Shown here piece by piece: positions 50,669 through 59,878 of a DNA stretch of 64,000 nucleotides (its first letter is position 1; each line of letters opens with the position of its first letter). Below the pieces are notes generated by a model that saw nothing but the letters and a program-made list of their open reading frames with translations, was not told the origin of the DNA and made no database searches. Source of the DNA: Thalassoglobus polymorphus. Its GTDB lineage: Bacteria > Planctomycetota > Planctomycetia > Planctomycetales > Planctomycetaceae. Location of the stretch: NCBI RefSeq assembly GCF_007744255.1, contig NZ_CP036267.1, positions 4,320,001 to 4,384,000 on the forward strand. Reading direction: 5' to 3'. Made by a program: the position numbers and the translations under genes.

Positions 50669-52210
50669 TCAAACTGACGGCTTGGGAAGCTTTAAGCGTT
50701 CCTCGCCCCACATTTGAACAATAGTTTTGCCCGATGCCTTGAGCTGATCGAACAAGACGGAAAGGCGATCTTGATCCAGATTTTTTTCATATGCCTTTAG
50801 TAATGCGACTGACTTTCCTGCGTCAAGTTGGGTCAACAGTGCCGCCAGCAACCCTTCGATATGAAACGCCCGATTACGTGCGACGTCCGAACAAACGGCG
50901 ACTGTTTCTCTGACGGAAGTCCCGAAAAGTTCCTGAGCAGAATTAACCGCTGCATGAATACTTTCTTCCTTCGGACGACTCGGGTTGTCCCAGTCATAAG
51001 GCGGGGTCCATTCCATCATCGGACTCAGTAAATCAATGTGTGTTAAGCATAAGACGACAGGGGGGATCTTGAGTTCAGGGCGAGTTTTCGCATGATTCTG
51101 GATCGTCTCGAGCAGTTCGACATCAGCAGCTTTCCCGGGGGAGTGGGCATCCGAAACCAGCAGGATGACATCAGCCTCCTGAATGGCCTGTTCCAGTTCT
51201 TTGAACTCTGACCTCGAAAGCCCTGCATCAGCATAGCCCGGCGTATCGAGAAAGGTCAGCGATTCGTTGGTGTCAGGAATCGGCAGACGGTAGCGGCTGA
51301 CAGTTTTCGTGCTCGGAAGGATGTCAACCACGGCCTCCTGTTTACCGATGAGTGCATTGATCACGCTCGACTTACCTGCCTTGACCTGCCCGACGACAGC
51401 GACAATCACCGAATCAGGCGGAATTGTAGATGGGTTTGCGAGTGACTCAACAGTGTGTGCCCCAAATGTCGCTCGATAACGATCTGCCCCGCGACGCAAT
51501 CTCCCGCTATTCATTTCGATGAGATAAAAACCGACCTGACGAGTGAACCTCAAGTAGACAGCAGCCAGAAATTCGGTCCGTAGTTCTTCCGCGATTGGCT
51601 GCAAGGTGGCTTTTGATGAAAGGTATTTTGCGATGTTCAGCGGATTCAAAAGCAGGCTTGCCATCCAGCCCACCTCGCTGACACGCTTCGCCCATTTCGG
51701 AGCTTTCCCGAGGTACTTCCATTGTTGAATCGTAATCAAGTGGCTGCCGGGGACCGATTCATGAAACCAGATTTCCAAGTCTTCAACTGCCAGTCGAATA
51801 GCAGCGAGAACTTCGACGACAGTGAGTGACGAGTAGAGCTCTTTCCCTTTTGGGTGATAATATTTCCCGAGTGACCGTGCCAGGTCTTGAGATTGGTGAA
51901 GGTAAAACTGAAGGTCCGTCAACTCTTCAGGAGTGCACTCGTCAACCTGATTTTGATACTCTTCGACAATACGCAGTGCTTGTTCGTCCTTTTGTGTCCA
52001 GTGCTTTGGAGTCTCATTCGGAAGCGATCTGGGAGGCTTGGCAGGCCACAGTTTTGCTGTCAGAAATGCAATGAACCAACAGCCAGGAATAATCCACCAC
52101 GTCCAACGAAACAGACCCGTTTGCCAGAGTGCATAGCCCCCGAAGCCGACATAGACAAACACGGGTGAGATGTAGAGAATTCCGAGGATAATTGAGCGTA
52201 TTGAGACCAT
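50669..52210 (-). CDS. Membrane-anchored dynamin-like/G-domain GTPase
   Basis: Two N-terminal membrane helices (about 7-27 and 37-55) precede a helical region. The G domain starts at about 265: Walker A GQVKAGKSS (274-282), switch G3 DTPG (322-325) and THID in place of NKxD (about 387). This resembles the bacterial dynamin/YfjP/LeoA-type GTPases that act on membranes. The C-terminal part is helical. The next gene (CTP) lies downstream on the same strand with a 250-base gap, so they may be cotranscribed. Confidence 0.8.
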   Translation of the reverse strand: MVSIRSIILGILYISPVFVYVGFGGYALWQTGLFRWTWWIIPGCWFIAFLTAKLWPAKPPRSLPNETPKHWTQKDEQALRIVEEYQNQVDECTPEELTDLQFYLHQSQDLARSLGKYYHPKGKELYSSLTVVEVLAAIRLAVEDLEIWFHESVPGSHLITIQQWKYLGKAPKWAKRVSEVGWMASLLLNPLNIAKYLSSKATLQPIAEELRTEFLAAVYLRFTRQVGFYLIEMNSGRLRRGADRYRATFGAHTVESLANPSTIPPDSVIVAVVGQVKAGKSSVINALIGKQEAVVDILPSTKTVSRYRLPIPDTNESLTFLDTPGYADAGLSRSEFKELEQAIQEADVILLVSDAHSPGKAADVELLETIQNHAKTRPELKIPPVVLCLTHIDLLSPMMEWTPPYDWDNPSRPKEESIHAAVNSAQELFGTSVRETVAVCSDVARNRAFHIEGLLAALLTQLDAGKSVALLKAYEKNLDQDRLSVLFDQLKASGKTIVQMWGEERLKLPKPSV

Positions 52211-52367
52211 TGTACGTATGATGTTTACCTTCAGATGATTTATTGAAAGCTGCTAACGCTACTTCTGAAACGATTAGAGAGACTCGGATTTCTAAATCAT
52301 GATCAGGTGTCGTTAGAGCACGTCAACTCTACGAATGTTGTTTACAAGAAAACAGGGAAGGATCAAG

Positions 52368-52889
52368 ATGGCTGTTGAGATTGCGACGTTTGGTTCGGGA
52401 TGCTTCTGGTGTTCCGAGGCTGTTTATCAGACTGAAGAGAGCGTGCTGAAAGTGACTTCCGGTTACACGGGCGGGAATGTTCCGAATCCGACGTATGATC
52501 AAATCTGCACTGGAAACACCGGACACGCAGAGGTCGTTCGTCTTGAGTTCGATGCGACAAAGATCACTTACGAAAAGCTCGTGAAACTCTTTTTCCAATC
52601 GCATGACCCAACAACACTCAATCGTCAGGGAAACGATGTTGGAACCCAATATCGCTCGGTGATCTACTATCACTCTCCTGAGCAAAAGCAGATCGCAGAG
52701 CAGGTCAAAGCAGAGCTTGAGGCATCCGGGAAGTATTCAAGTCCCATTGTCACGGACATCGAACCGGCTCCAGAATTCTACCCAGCCGAGGATTACCATC
52801 AGGACTTCTATTTACGAAATAAACGTCATCCGTACTGCGCGAACATCATTACTCCCAAGTTGGAAAAGTTGACAGAGGCACCGAAGTGA
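52368..52889 (+). CDS. msrA: Peptide-methionine (S)-S-oxide reductase
   Basis: The 173-residue protein has the MsrA catalytic signature GSGCFWC with Cys 12 and [26 protein letters not shown]. The family uses the first Cys to reduce methionine-S-sulfoxide in proteins, repairing oxidative damage. A C-terminal Cys (YCANII, about 160) could be a resolving residue. ATG at 52368 follows GGGAAGG and is preferred over an in-frame TTG at 52335. Confidence 0.95.
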   Translation: MAVEIATFGSGCFWCSEAVYQTEESVLKVTSGYTGGNVPNPTYDQICTGNTGHAEVVRLEFDATKITYEKLVKLFFQSHDPTTLNRQGNDVGTQYRSVIYYHSPEQKQIAEQVKAELEASGKYSSPIVTDIEPAPEFYPAEDYHQDFYLRNKRHPYCANIITPKLEKLTEAPK

Positions 52890-52934
52890 CGGAGCTTTAA
52901 CCCGGACCGTTTCGTCATTCACACATCTCACAAC

Positions 52935-54728
52935 ATGACAGCAATTCTTGGTATTTCCGCATTCTATCATGATTCTGCGGCTGCGCTGATCGTCGATGGA
53001 AACATTGTCGCCGCTGCACAAGAGGAACGGTTCACCAGGAAAAAACACGACGCCAGCTTTCCTGAAAAGGCGATTGAATACTGTCTCACCGAAGCCGGGA
53101 TCTCTGTTGACGAGCTGGATTATGTTGGCTTTTATGACAAGCCGTTGTTGAAGTTCGATCGGTTGCTGCAAACGTATCTGGCGTTTGCTCCGCGAGGATT
53201 CTGGTCCTTTGCACATACAATTCCTCAATGGCTTCAACAGAAAACACATTTGCGCCGTGAACTGCGTAAAGGACTCGGTGGAAAGTATCGCAAGAGGTTC
53301 GTGTTCTCGGAGCACCATGAATCCCATGCCGCGAGTGCGTTCTTTCCCTCACCGTTTGACTCCGCAGCTATTCTCACAATTGATGGTGTTGGCGAGTGGT
53401 CGACAGTCACGTTTGGGACCGGAAACGGGAATCGAATTGAACTGACTCATGAACTCCGTTTCCCACATTCGTTGGGTCTGCTTTACACCGCAATGACTTA
53501 TTACTGTGGTTTCGAAGTGAATGGGGGAGAGTACAAATTGATGGGCTTGGCCCCATATGGAGAACCGGTCTACGCCGATTTGATTCGCTCGACTTTGCTC
53601 GACATGAAATCTGACGGCTCTTTCCGCATGAACATGGATTACTTCGCATACTGTCACGGACTAACAATGACGTCGAAGAAGTTTCATCGTCTTTTTGGCG
53701 GACCTCCGCGTCGACCGGAGTCAGAATTGACTCAGCGAGAAATGAATCTCGCAGCTTCTATTCAGGTCGTCACCGAAGAGTTGATCCTGTGCATGGTGGA
53801 GCATGTCTCTCAAGTCACCGGAATGCAGAACCTTTGTCTCGCGGGAGGAGTGGCACTGAACTGCGTAGCGAATGGCCGAATTCAGCGCGAAGGTCCGTTC
53901 GAAAACATCTGGATTCAGCCCGCAGCAGGCGATGCCGGAGGAGCGTTGGGGACCGCACTTTTGATCTGGCACCAGTTACTGAAAAATCCGAGAGAAGCTC
54001 CGACAATTTCAACTCAAGAAACATCAGCATTTGGCCCGGGGCCTCAGCAAGAGGAGGTCGTCCAATTTCTTGAACAGGAGCAGGCTGTTTACGAAATCGA
54101 AGAGAATGAAGACGAACTTTGCAGGCGGGTCGCAGCATTGATCGCTGACGGAAAAGTCGTTGGGTGGATGCAGGGACGAATGGAATACGGCCCCAGGGCC
54201 TTGGGGAATCGCAGTATTCTTGGTGACCCACGGAACCCGGAGATGCAAAAGCGAATAAACCTCAAAGTCAAATTTCGAGAATCATTTCGACCGTTCGCTC
54301 CAGCTGTTCGTCAGGAGAATGTGCATGAATACTTCGAAATGGAGCCGGGCCAATCAAGCCCGTACATGCTCATCGTCACGAATGTTCAACAGTCCAAACG
54401 CATCGATGTCAACTCCACTGCGACAGGACTGGAGAAGTTGGAGCAAGTCCGTTCGGTCATTCCAGCTGTGACGCACGTCGACCACTCCGCGCGCATCCAA
54501 ACAGTCTCTGCCGAACAGAATCGGCTGTTCCATAAACTCCTCACAGAGTTTCATCAGCAAACGAATTGCCCAGTTCTTGTGAACACCAGCTTCAATTTGC
54601 GAGATGAACCAATCGTTTGTACCCCACAAGACGCCTATCGTTGTTTTCTGTTGACGGGCATGGATATTCTTGTGATAGGAAACGTCATCTTATTCAGGGA
54701 ACAGCAACGCCATGCAGAAATTCTCTGA
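52935..54728 (+). CDS. Carbamoyltransferase (NodU/CmcH family)
   Basis: The 597-residue protein starts with the Kae1-like N-terminus LGISAFYHDSAAALIVDG and AAAQEERFTRKKHDASFP. It has the C-terminal motif GRMEYGPRALGNRSILGDPR typical of O-carbamoyltransferases such as NodU and CmcH. These transfer a carbamoyl group from carbamoyl phosphate to a hydroxyl of a sugar, antibiotic or lipid. The next gene starts inside its last codons (17-base overlap), and a DUF5989 gene follows. The substrate is unknown; a polysaccharide or surface glycan is a reasonable guess. Confidence 0.9.
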   Translation: MTAILGISAFYHDSAAALIVDGNIVAAAQEERFTRKKHDASFPEKAIEYCLTEAGISVDELDYVGFYDKPLLKFDRLLQTYLAFAPRGFWSFAHTIPQWLQQKTHLRRELRKGLGGKYRKRFVFSEHHESHAASAFFPSPFDSAAILTIDGVGEWSTVTFGTGNGNRIELTHELRFPHSLGLLYTAMTYYCGFEVNGGEYKLMGLAPYGEPVYADLIRSTLLDMKSDGSFRMNMDYFAYCHGLTMTSKKFHRLFGGPPRRPESELTQREMNLAASIQVVTEELILCMVEHVSQVTGMQNLCLAGGVALNCVANGRIQREGPFENIWIQPAAGDAGGALGTALLIWHQLLKNPREAPTISTQETSAFGPGPQQEEVVQFLEQEQAVYEIEENEDELCRRVAALIADGKVVGWMQGRMEYGPRALGNRSILGDPRNPEMQKRINLKVKFRESFRPFAPAVRQENVHEYFEMEPGQSSPYMLIVTNVQQSKRIDVNSTATGLEKLEQVRSVIPAVTHVDHSARIQTVSAEQNRLFHKLLTEFHQQTNCPVLVNTSFNLRDEPIVCTPQDAYRCFLLTGMDILVIGNVILFREQQRHAEIL

Positions 54729-55128
54729 GAGTCTCCAAGCAACTGAATCGCGGTTGCGGGCTTTTGCTTGTGTGCAATTTCTTTTTTTCGTCGTTGCCGC
54801 TTTTGTACTCGGTCAGTGGGGAATTTCAAAGGAACCATTGATTGTGATCTGCGTCGGCTCGCTCGTTGTGGCGTGCCTCGGAATGATCGCACCGCATGTG
54901 ATTCGACCAATCTACCGACTCTGGATGCTTGTCGTCTTTCCGATCGGGTTCCTGATCTCGCACCTGTTGCTGGCTATTGTTTACTATTTCGTGATGACGC
55001 CAATCGGGTTATGGAGAGTCCGTTCAACAGGAGATCCGTTACAGCGAGAGCTGACTCCGGACGCATCGACATACTGGGAAAAACGCAAACCCACACCCGC
55101 ACCAGAAACGTACTTCCGGCAGTTTTAA
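54712..55128 (+). CDS. SxtJ-family membrane protein
   Basis: The 138-residue protein has three membrane helices (about 18-36, 42-62 and 72-95) and a Pro-rich C-terminus, fitting SxtJ family proteins found beside carbamoyltransferases. It overlaps the carbamoyltransferase gene by 17 bases, so the two are translationally linked. Role is unknown; it could recruit the carbamoyltransferase to the membrane. Confidence 0.75.
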   Translation: MQKFSESLQATESRLRAFACVQFLFFVVAAFVLGQWGISKEPLIVICVGSLVVACLGMIAPHVIRPIYRLWMLVVFPIGFLISHLLLAIVYYFVMTPIGLWRVRSTGDPLQRELTPDASTYWEKRKPTPAPETYFRQF

Positions 55129-55231
55129 AGAGCAGTTTTGAAAAAAATGTACGCGAACAGTCTCGTGGAAATCAGTGATTCATTGGATGAAAACCGCTCT
55201 TCACGGACACAAGAAACACGAAAGTGTTCTA
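55127..55231 (+). repeat. CTAG-ended intergenic element, left member of a tandem inverted pair
   Basis: A near-complete copy beginning AGAGCAGTTTTG and ending AACACGAAAGTGTTCTAG, with the AACAC-GAAA-GTGTT tetraloop hairpin. The next element shares its final CTAG, in the opposite orientation. Confidence 0.8.
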
Positions 55232-55334
55232 GAGCAGTTTGCTCTACCGTGTGCCCGTGAAGAACGCATTTCTCAAGGAAGAATGCTGTTCGCCACGAGG
55301 CAGAACCTGCAAACCAATTCGAAAGATGCTCTAG
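55229..55334 (-). repeat. CTAG-ended intergenic element, right member of the tandem inverted pair
   Basis: A full copy from CTAGAGCAGTTTGCTC to GATGCTCTAG. It is the reverse-complement family form and shares the CTAG at 55229-55232 with the left copy. It aligns over its whole length to the left copy when inverted. Confidence 0.85.
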
Positions 55335-55344
55335 GCAATGAATC

Positions 55345-55587
55345 ATGTCTGAATTGAAAACAACACCGCAGAGCGATGACCAAGCGAGTGCAGCCGGAAA
55401 TGAGCCGAAATCGTTCGAGGAGGCTGCCGAAGAAAAGGAGCTCGGATTTATCGAGGAGTTTGTCCTGTTTCTTCGTGAGAACAAAGCGTGGTGGCTCGTG
55501 CCGATTTTGCTCTCGCTGGCTCTCATTTGCCTCGCTGCCTACTTCAGCACATCAGTCCTGGCCCCATTTGTCTACCCGTTCTTTTAG
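55345..55587 (+). CDS. DUF5989 family small membrane protein
   Basis: The 80-residue protein has an acidic first half and one membrane segment (WWLVPILLSLALICLAAYF, about 49-67) preceded by ELGFIEEFVLFLRENKAW, the DUF5989 pattern. This family is often encoded beside carbamoyltransferase and SxtJ genes. Here a repeat pair separates it from SxtJ, with 10 bases between the repeat end and its ATG, so cotranscription is uncertain. Confidence 0.75.
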   Translation: MSELKTTPQSDDQASAAGNEPKSFEEAAEEKELGFIEEFVLFLRENKAWWLVPILLSLALICLAAYFSTSVLAPFVYPFF

Positions 55588-55617
55588 AGGAAGTATCAAT
55601 TGGGTCTTCAGAAACTC

Positions 55618-55654
55618 ATTAAGCCCCCGGTGGGTGATTCACCGGGGGCTTAAT
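55618..55654. terminator. Palindrome with terminator-like stem
   Basis: ATTAAGCCCCCGGTG pairs perfectly with CACCGGGGGCTTAAT (a 15-pair stem). No long T run follows, so it may be a terminator or another stem-loop element. It lies between the DUF5989 gene and a convergent isomerase gene. Confidence 0.7.
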
Positions 55655-55660
55655 GTCGTT

Positions 55661-55741
55661 GCCGTGAAAGTCACTTTCATGAATTCAGAGGCTGCTCACG
55701 ATAAAGAAGAATGCGAAAGCCAATTCGAAATCAGCTTCAGC
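55661..55741 (-). repeat. CTAG-family intergenic element, partial and diverged
   Basis: CCGTGAAAGTCACTTTCATG and GGCTGCTCACGATAAAG, then CCAATTCGAAATCAG, match the body and right end of copy 1 (16411). Both outer ends are decayed. Confidence 0.5.
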
Positions 55742-55743
55742 GA

Positions 55744-56772
55744 TTAATCCCAGCCATGGGCGTCGCGGACTTCGATCATCTTGGCGAGGATTGTGTTCCA
55801 CGTTTCCTGCTTTTCGAGCATTGAGTTCGGGAACATGCAACCGTCCCAGCAGATGTGCTGAATGCCACGGTCCTGAGCCCCTTCCAGCCAGTATCCGGAG
55901 CACTTTACGATATCCAGTTTGCCATTTGGATCATCGGCGGGACAGTGTTTTCCAGTTTTGTCGTGGCTTCCTGATCCATGGACTGTTCCATCGTTTTGTG
56001 CGACATGGAAATCGATTGTCCAAGGCCGTAGGGCATCTGTCATTTGTTTGTAAGCTGCGTAGAATTTTTCTTCGCTGTCCCCCTCTTTGACAAGAGCATG
56101 TTCGGGAGCGTTGTAGCCCATCAGGTATAAGTAAGTATGAGCCAGATCTGCCTGGAAGCCGAGTGTTTCGGGCATGCCAACTTCTTCGAGCAGGTTCAGC
56201 ATATCTCGCCAGGAGTGCATTCCTGCCCAGCAAATTTCGCCTTCTGCAGCCAGTCGTTCACCATGATCGGCAGCGATCTTGGCAGCCTCTTTGAAGGTGG
56301 CGGCAATTTTCTTTGTGTTTTCGGTGGGGTTCTCTTTCCACTTTTCAACACCGAATTCAGCAGAATCAATACGGATGACACCGTAATTTCGAACACCATG
56401 CTCATTGAAGATACGCGCGATACGGCACGCCTTTTCGACAGCGGTCAAAAACTTCTTTTGCGATTCAGCATCACCCATTGAGGAATCGCCAACAGTCCCG
56501 GGCCAGACTGGAGCGACCAGAGAGCCGACACTAAAACCGTGGCTGGCGATTTTGTCGGCAATCGCTCTAAGTTCATCGTCAGACGCTTCAGGATCCGTGT
56601 GAGGCAGAAACAGGAAGTAATCGATCCCGTCAAACTTCACTCCGTTGACTTCCGCCCCGGCGGTCAGTTCCAGCATCCGGTCGAGCGAGATCGGTGGGTT
56701 TTCTGTTCCATCTTCTTTTCCAACCAGTCCGGGCCACATGGCGTTATGTAACTTGGGGGATGCATGGGACAT
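55744..56772 (-). CDS. Xylose-isomerase-like TIM-barrel (sugar phosphate isomerase/epimerase family)
   Basis: The 342-residue protein has an AP-endonuclease/xylose-isomerase-like TIM-barrel pattern: [74 protein letters not shown] and CHYWDGCM-type ends ([10 protein letters not shown]). Candidate metal ligands are in ExxxE/HxxH-like positions. The family covers sugar isomerases, epimerases and dehydratases, and the substrate is not visible. No signal peptide is seen. It stands alone on this strand. Confidence 0.75.
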   Translation of the reverse strand: MSHASPKLHNAMWPGLVGKEDGTENPPISLDRMLELTAGAEVNGVKFDGIDYFLFLPHTDPEASDDELRAIADKIASHGFSVGSLVAPVWPGTVGDSSMGDAESQKKFLTAVEKACRIARIFNEHGVRNYGVIRIDSAEFGVEKWKENPTENTKKIAATFKEAAKIAADHGERLAAEGEICWAGMHSWRDMLNLLEEVGMPETLGFQADLAHTYLYLMGYNAPEHALVKEGDSEEKFYAAYKQMTDALRPWTIDFHVAQNDGTVHGSGSHDKTGKHCPADDPNGKLDIVKCSGYWLEGAQDRGIQHICWDGCMFPNSMLEKQETWNTILAKMIEVRDAHGWD

Positions 56773-57045
56773 GAAAAGTTCCTCAGCTAAGTGATATCAA
56801 ATGAAGATCAATAAAGGATTCAACGAAGGTCTCGCAGGGAGATTTTGAGTCCATCATTGGGGACGTTTGTGATGAAAGACTTCTCAGTGATTGCGAGACC
56901 AAATTCTTGTATTTGAGGTGATTCAAGGTGAAGCAAAAGCATGGCGAATTGAATTTGATTTGTCGACCGAGGACCGGTTGTTCAAGGATTGACGAGTTCG
57001 TTCATGAAATCGACGTACGGAAGGCCATTGGTTCGCCCGCCATCA

Positions 57046-59328
57046 TCAGACCAGTCCTCGCGATTTACGAATAGTCCATTCAAGGGACATCAACCCGATG
57101 AAAATCAACAAGGGAGGCCAGCCATCCCAAAGGTTGATGCGACGATAACGTTTGAGTTCTTCAGGAATGCCCTCCTGCCGTAAGCTCTCAAGGAACTCTC
57201 CAAAATTTTCGGGAGGAATCACCTGGCCGCTCGTTGTTTCAGCGATTTCGGTCATCATCCCGGGATCGGCTGCCGGGTTGTCCATTTCGATATCGCGTGA
57301 ATCAATGACGAATCGAGTTGATGCGGGCAAGCCGAGCGTTTTTCCGTCGTGTGTTCCTTTGACTGTGACCCAATAATCTCCCGGTTCAGTTGTCTCTGTG
57401 AAGTCCGCGAGACCATGATCTCCAAAGCGTTGCGGTGGAACCTTTAAGGTCTCACCTGTCGGCGTGAGGACTTCGACTTGAAAATTCGCATCGGGGATAG
57501 GGACACCATTTTCTGTTTGAGCACCGAATTCCAGGGGAACCTTTGAGAGCGGCGAGAAATTTCTCGGCTCGACACGAGCCCACAACGGTTGATCGGATTC
57601 GTATTCTTTATGAGCCAGCCAGAGAATCATCTGCTGCCAAAAACGTTGATGCTCCGCTTCGAATCCATGTAAATGCCATTTCCAGGTTTCATCGACAGCA
57701 AGGGCCAACACTCGACCCCGTCCAGTTTCAGAAGCGAGGAGCAGCGGCATTTCATTCTTCGTTTCGGCGAGAATTTCAATCGCTCCCGATTTTGGCAAGA
57801 TGCGAGTTGCCCCGCCAAGCTTGGGTAACTCTTCCCATCGTTCCATGTTTTGCGAGGCTGCCAGAGTCATGATATATCGCTGATCCCCATCGACAGTCGG
57901 GACCATCTGGATTGCAGTGTTGATGTGATCTTCCGGCCGATCTTGATCAAGCGGGATCGTATCTTCGGGACTCATTTTGACAGGAAGAATTAACGCCAAC
58001 GGAGTTGATGCGTACCCTCCAGCTCCAAAGTTGTGCAGCCCGCCGGTCATGAGCAAGCCGGCTCCCTCATGGACGCGAAGTGCAAGTTGACGCAGGAGAT
58101 CGTCTCCGGAGTTTTCGAAGACGGATGCCGGGACATCTCCAATAATGTAGACGTCGTACTGATCCTTCTTGAAAAAGTCAGGATCGATTTTCGACTGGTT
58201 TGCAAATTTTCCAGGCAGGATGACTTGAGTGTCGATTTGAATCTTGGCCGTCTCGTTAAGTCGACGCAAGAATTTTTGTTCCGGCCGCGGGACATCAAAA
58301 TATGCGACTTTCAACCCTCCTTTGCGGACAGTGATCAAAGTTTCCAGACGATTGTTGTTCAGCTTGACCTCACCGGGATCGGGGACAACTTCAGCAGCGA
58401 TTTTGTATTCGCCCGCCTGCTCCGCAACAAAAGAGAGCTCGACGGGGACTGTGACGGAGTTCTTATTTGTTTCGATGTCCCGAAATGGTCTCGCTTCACT
58501 CGATAACGGAATTTCGACAAGCTCTCCTGACTCGCCCTGCCGTTTTCCGTTTCGATCTTCGATCAACAGACGGACGCGAACTTTCTTCCCCGCTGCTCCG
58601 ACAAGTTTGAGTTGAAAGCGAACTGGGACAGTCTTCTTTTCAAAGGTGACAGACTGATCGAGTTGCAGGTCTGCAACCGCCAGGTCGATGCCAGCAGTCG
58701 AGACTTCAGAAGTTCCAACGACGAGTGTGTGAATCGGAACCCGGAGTTGCTCGACAAACCTTCGCGATGCAGAAAGTGGATCAACATCGTCATCACCGCC
58801 GGCTCGCTGAGCGCCATCGCTCATCATGACCATACCGATCAATCGTTCACCAACCGCTTCTTCGCGTATATCGTCGATCACTTTACCGATCGCGGTGCTC
58901 GTTCCATCTGCGAGGTTTTCCGGATCTTTCGCGGTACTCAATTCAGAATCGAAATCGATGAACTGCACATCGACATCTTTTTTCAGAAGCTCAAACTGCT
59001 CCTGATTGTCGGAGAGAATTTTAAGAATGTATTCACGCCGAGTCAGATCCCCTGGGCCATCGGGAGTGGACATGCTTTTGCTGCGGTCGGTGAGAATATT
59101 GAGCTGTAGAATCTGCTTGTCGGTTTCGGAGACCTGAATCGATGGGCGGAGCATCGCCAGAATCAGGATGGCTGCTGCGCAGCACCGAAGGAAAATCAAC
59201 AGCCGTCGAGAGAATGGAGGAAGATGCTCGACCCGGCTGGGGTACGTCCATAGTACGAGGACGATCATTGTCACAGCTGTGACAATGATCACCGGCCAAC
59301 TCCAAACAGGTTCAATTACCAGTCTCAT
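57046..59328 (-). CDS. Large membrane protein with VWA and glutamine-amidotransferase-like domains
   Basis: Two N-terminal membrane segments (about 14-32 and 43-62) are followed by a von Willebrand A domain (about 75-220) with LNILTDRSKSMSTPDG in MIDAS position. A CARDB/BatA-like beta part follows (about 225-330). A class-I glutamine-amidotransferase-like fold spans about 345-570, with LKVAYFDVPRPEQKF and VHEGAGLLMTGGLHNFGAGG, without a clear catalytic Cys. A beta part and a C-terminal membrane helix (PPLLIFIGLMSLEWTI, 733-748) end it. It is a type of large planctomycete protein seen next to VWA/MoxR genes. No MoxR ATPase is adjacent here. Confidence 0.8.
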   Translation of the reverse strand: MRLVIEPVWSWPVIIVTAVTMIVLVLWTYPSRVEHLPPFSRRLLIFLRCCAAAILILAMLRPSIQVSETDKQILQLNILTDRSKSMSTPDGPGDLTRREYILKILSDNQEQFELLKKDVDVQFIDFDSELSTAKDPENLADGTSTAIGKVIDDIREEAVGERLIGMVMMSDGAQRAGGDDDVDPLSASRRFVEQLRVPIHTLVVGTSEVSTAGIDLAVADLQLDQSVTFEKKTVPVRFQLKLVGAAGKKVRVRLLIEDRNGKRQGESGELVEIPLSSEARPFRDIETNKNSVTVPVELSFVAEQAGEYKIAAEVVPDPGEVKLNNNRLETLITVRKGGLKVAYFDVPRPEQKFLRRLNETAKIQIDTQVILPGKFANQSKIDPDFFKKDQYDVYIIGDVPASVFENSGDDLLRQLALRVHEGAGLLMTGGLHNFGAGGYASTPLALILPVKMSPEDTIPLDQDRPEDHINTAIQMVPTVDGDQRYIMTLAASQNMERWEELPKLGGATRILPKSGAIEILAETKNEMPLLLASETGRGRVLALAVDETWKWHLHGFEAEHQRFWQQMILWLAHKEYESDQPLWARVEPRNFSPLSKVPLEFGAQTENGVPIPDANFQVEVLTPTGETLKVPPQRFGDHGLADFTETTEPGDYWVTVKGTHDGKTLGLPASTRFVIDSRDIEMDNPAADPGMMTEIAETTSGQVIPPENFGEFLESLRQEGIPEELKRYRRINLWDGWPPLLIFIGLMSLEWTIRKSRGLV

Positions 59329-59788
59329 TCCGTGCAGTTGCGTTTCTTATGTGGAAGTATTGAATTCAAAATTGCCTATCCTTCCTGTCGAAGAGCAAGT
59401 TCGTTGCTTCAGTATGATGTCTCACTTGGCAATATCAACTATGCCGGGAAAGACGAAACAATTGGAACTGTTTTCAGATTTTACCTGCACCGACAAGAAC
59501 TCTTCATTTTTCCAGAAACTGGAGTTCCCTGATCGAATAGGGAATTCAGTCTGTTTTGTTGCTACCGAGCGAAGTCCTTGCTTTTGACGAGGTGAAATCC
59601 GCTCTGATATGGCGTCGCGATGAAAGAGGTTGAAGGATGAATTCTCCATTCGAACCTCAGTCGAACCTCAGACTCTCTCTGCTTCGGTGGTTCGTACACT
59701 TCTGTTTAGAACCAGTCCGAAAACTACTGGAATGGTCGCTTTCCTCAACGTTTGAGAGAGCAATTTCAAGTTTCAGGATCAGTTCTAC
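59329..59788. other. Intergenic region, no gene seen
   Basis: It lies upstream of the VWA membrane protein start and downstream of the secretin. It should carry the promoter for the former. I see no repeat or strong signal. Confidence 0.4.
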
Positions 59789-59825
59789 AAAAAAAGGCCG
59801 CTGAAACGAGTTCAGCGGCCTTTTA
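59789..59825. terminator. Bidirectional terminator of the secretin gene
   Basis: AAAAGGCCGCTGAA pairs with TTCAGCGGCCTTTT, with A and T runs on both sides. Confidence 0.85.
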
Positions 59826-59878
59826 CCTGAGACGTTTGCTCTCTTCCGAGGGGGGGGACGGAGGAGAACAGACAGACT

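Noticed and set aside
59422-59649. Short minus-strand reading frame in the secretin/VWA intergenic region
   Set aside because: It has no recognisable motif, no good start context and Ser/Asn/Lys-rich composition typical of spurious frames.
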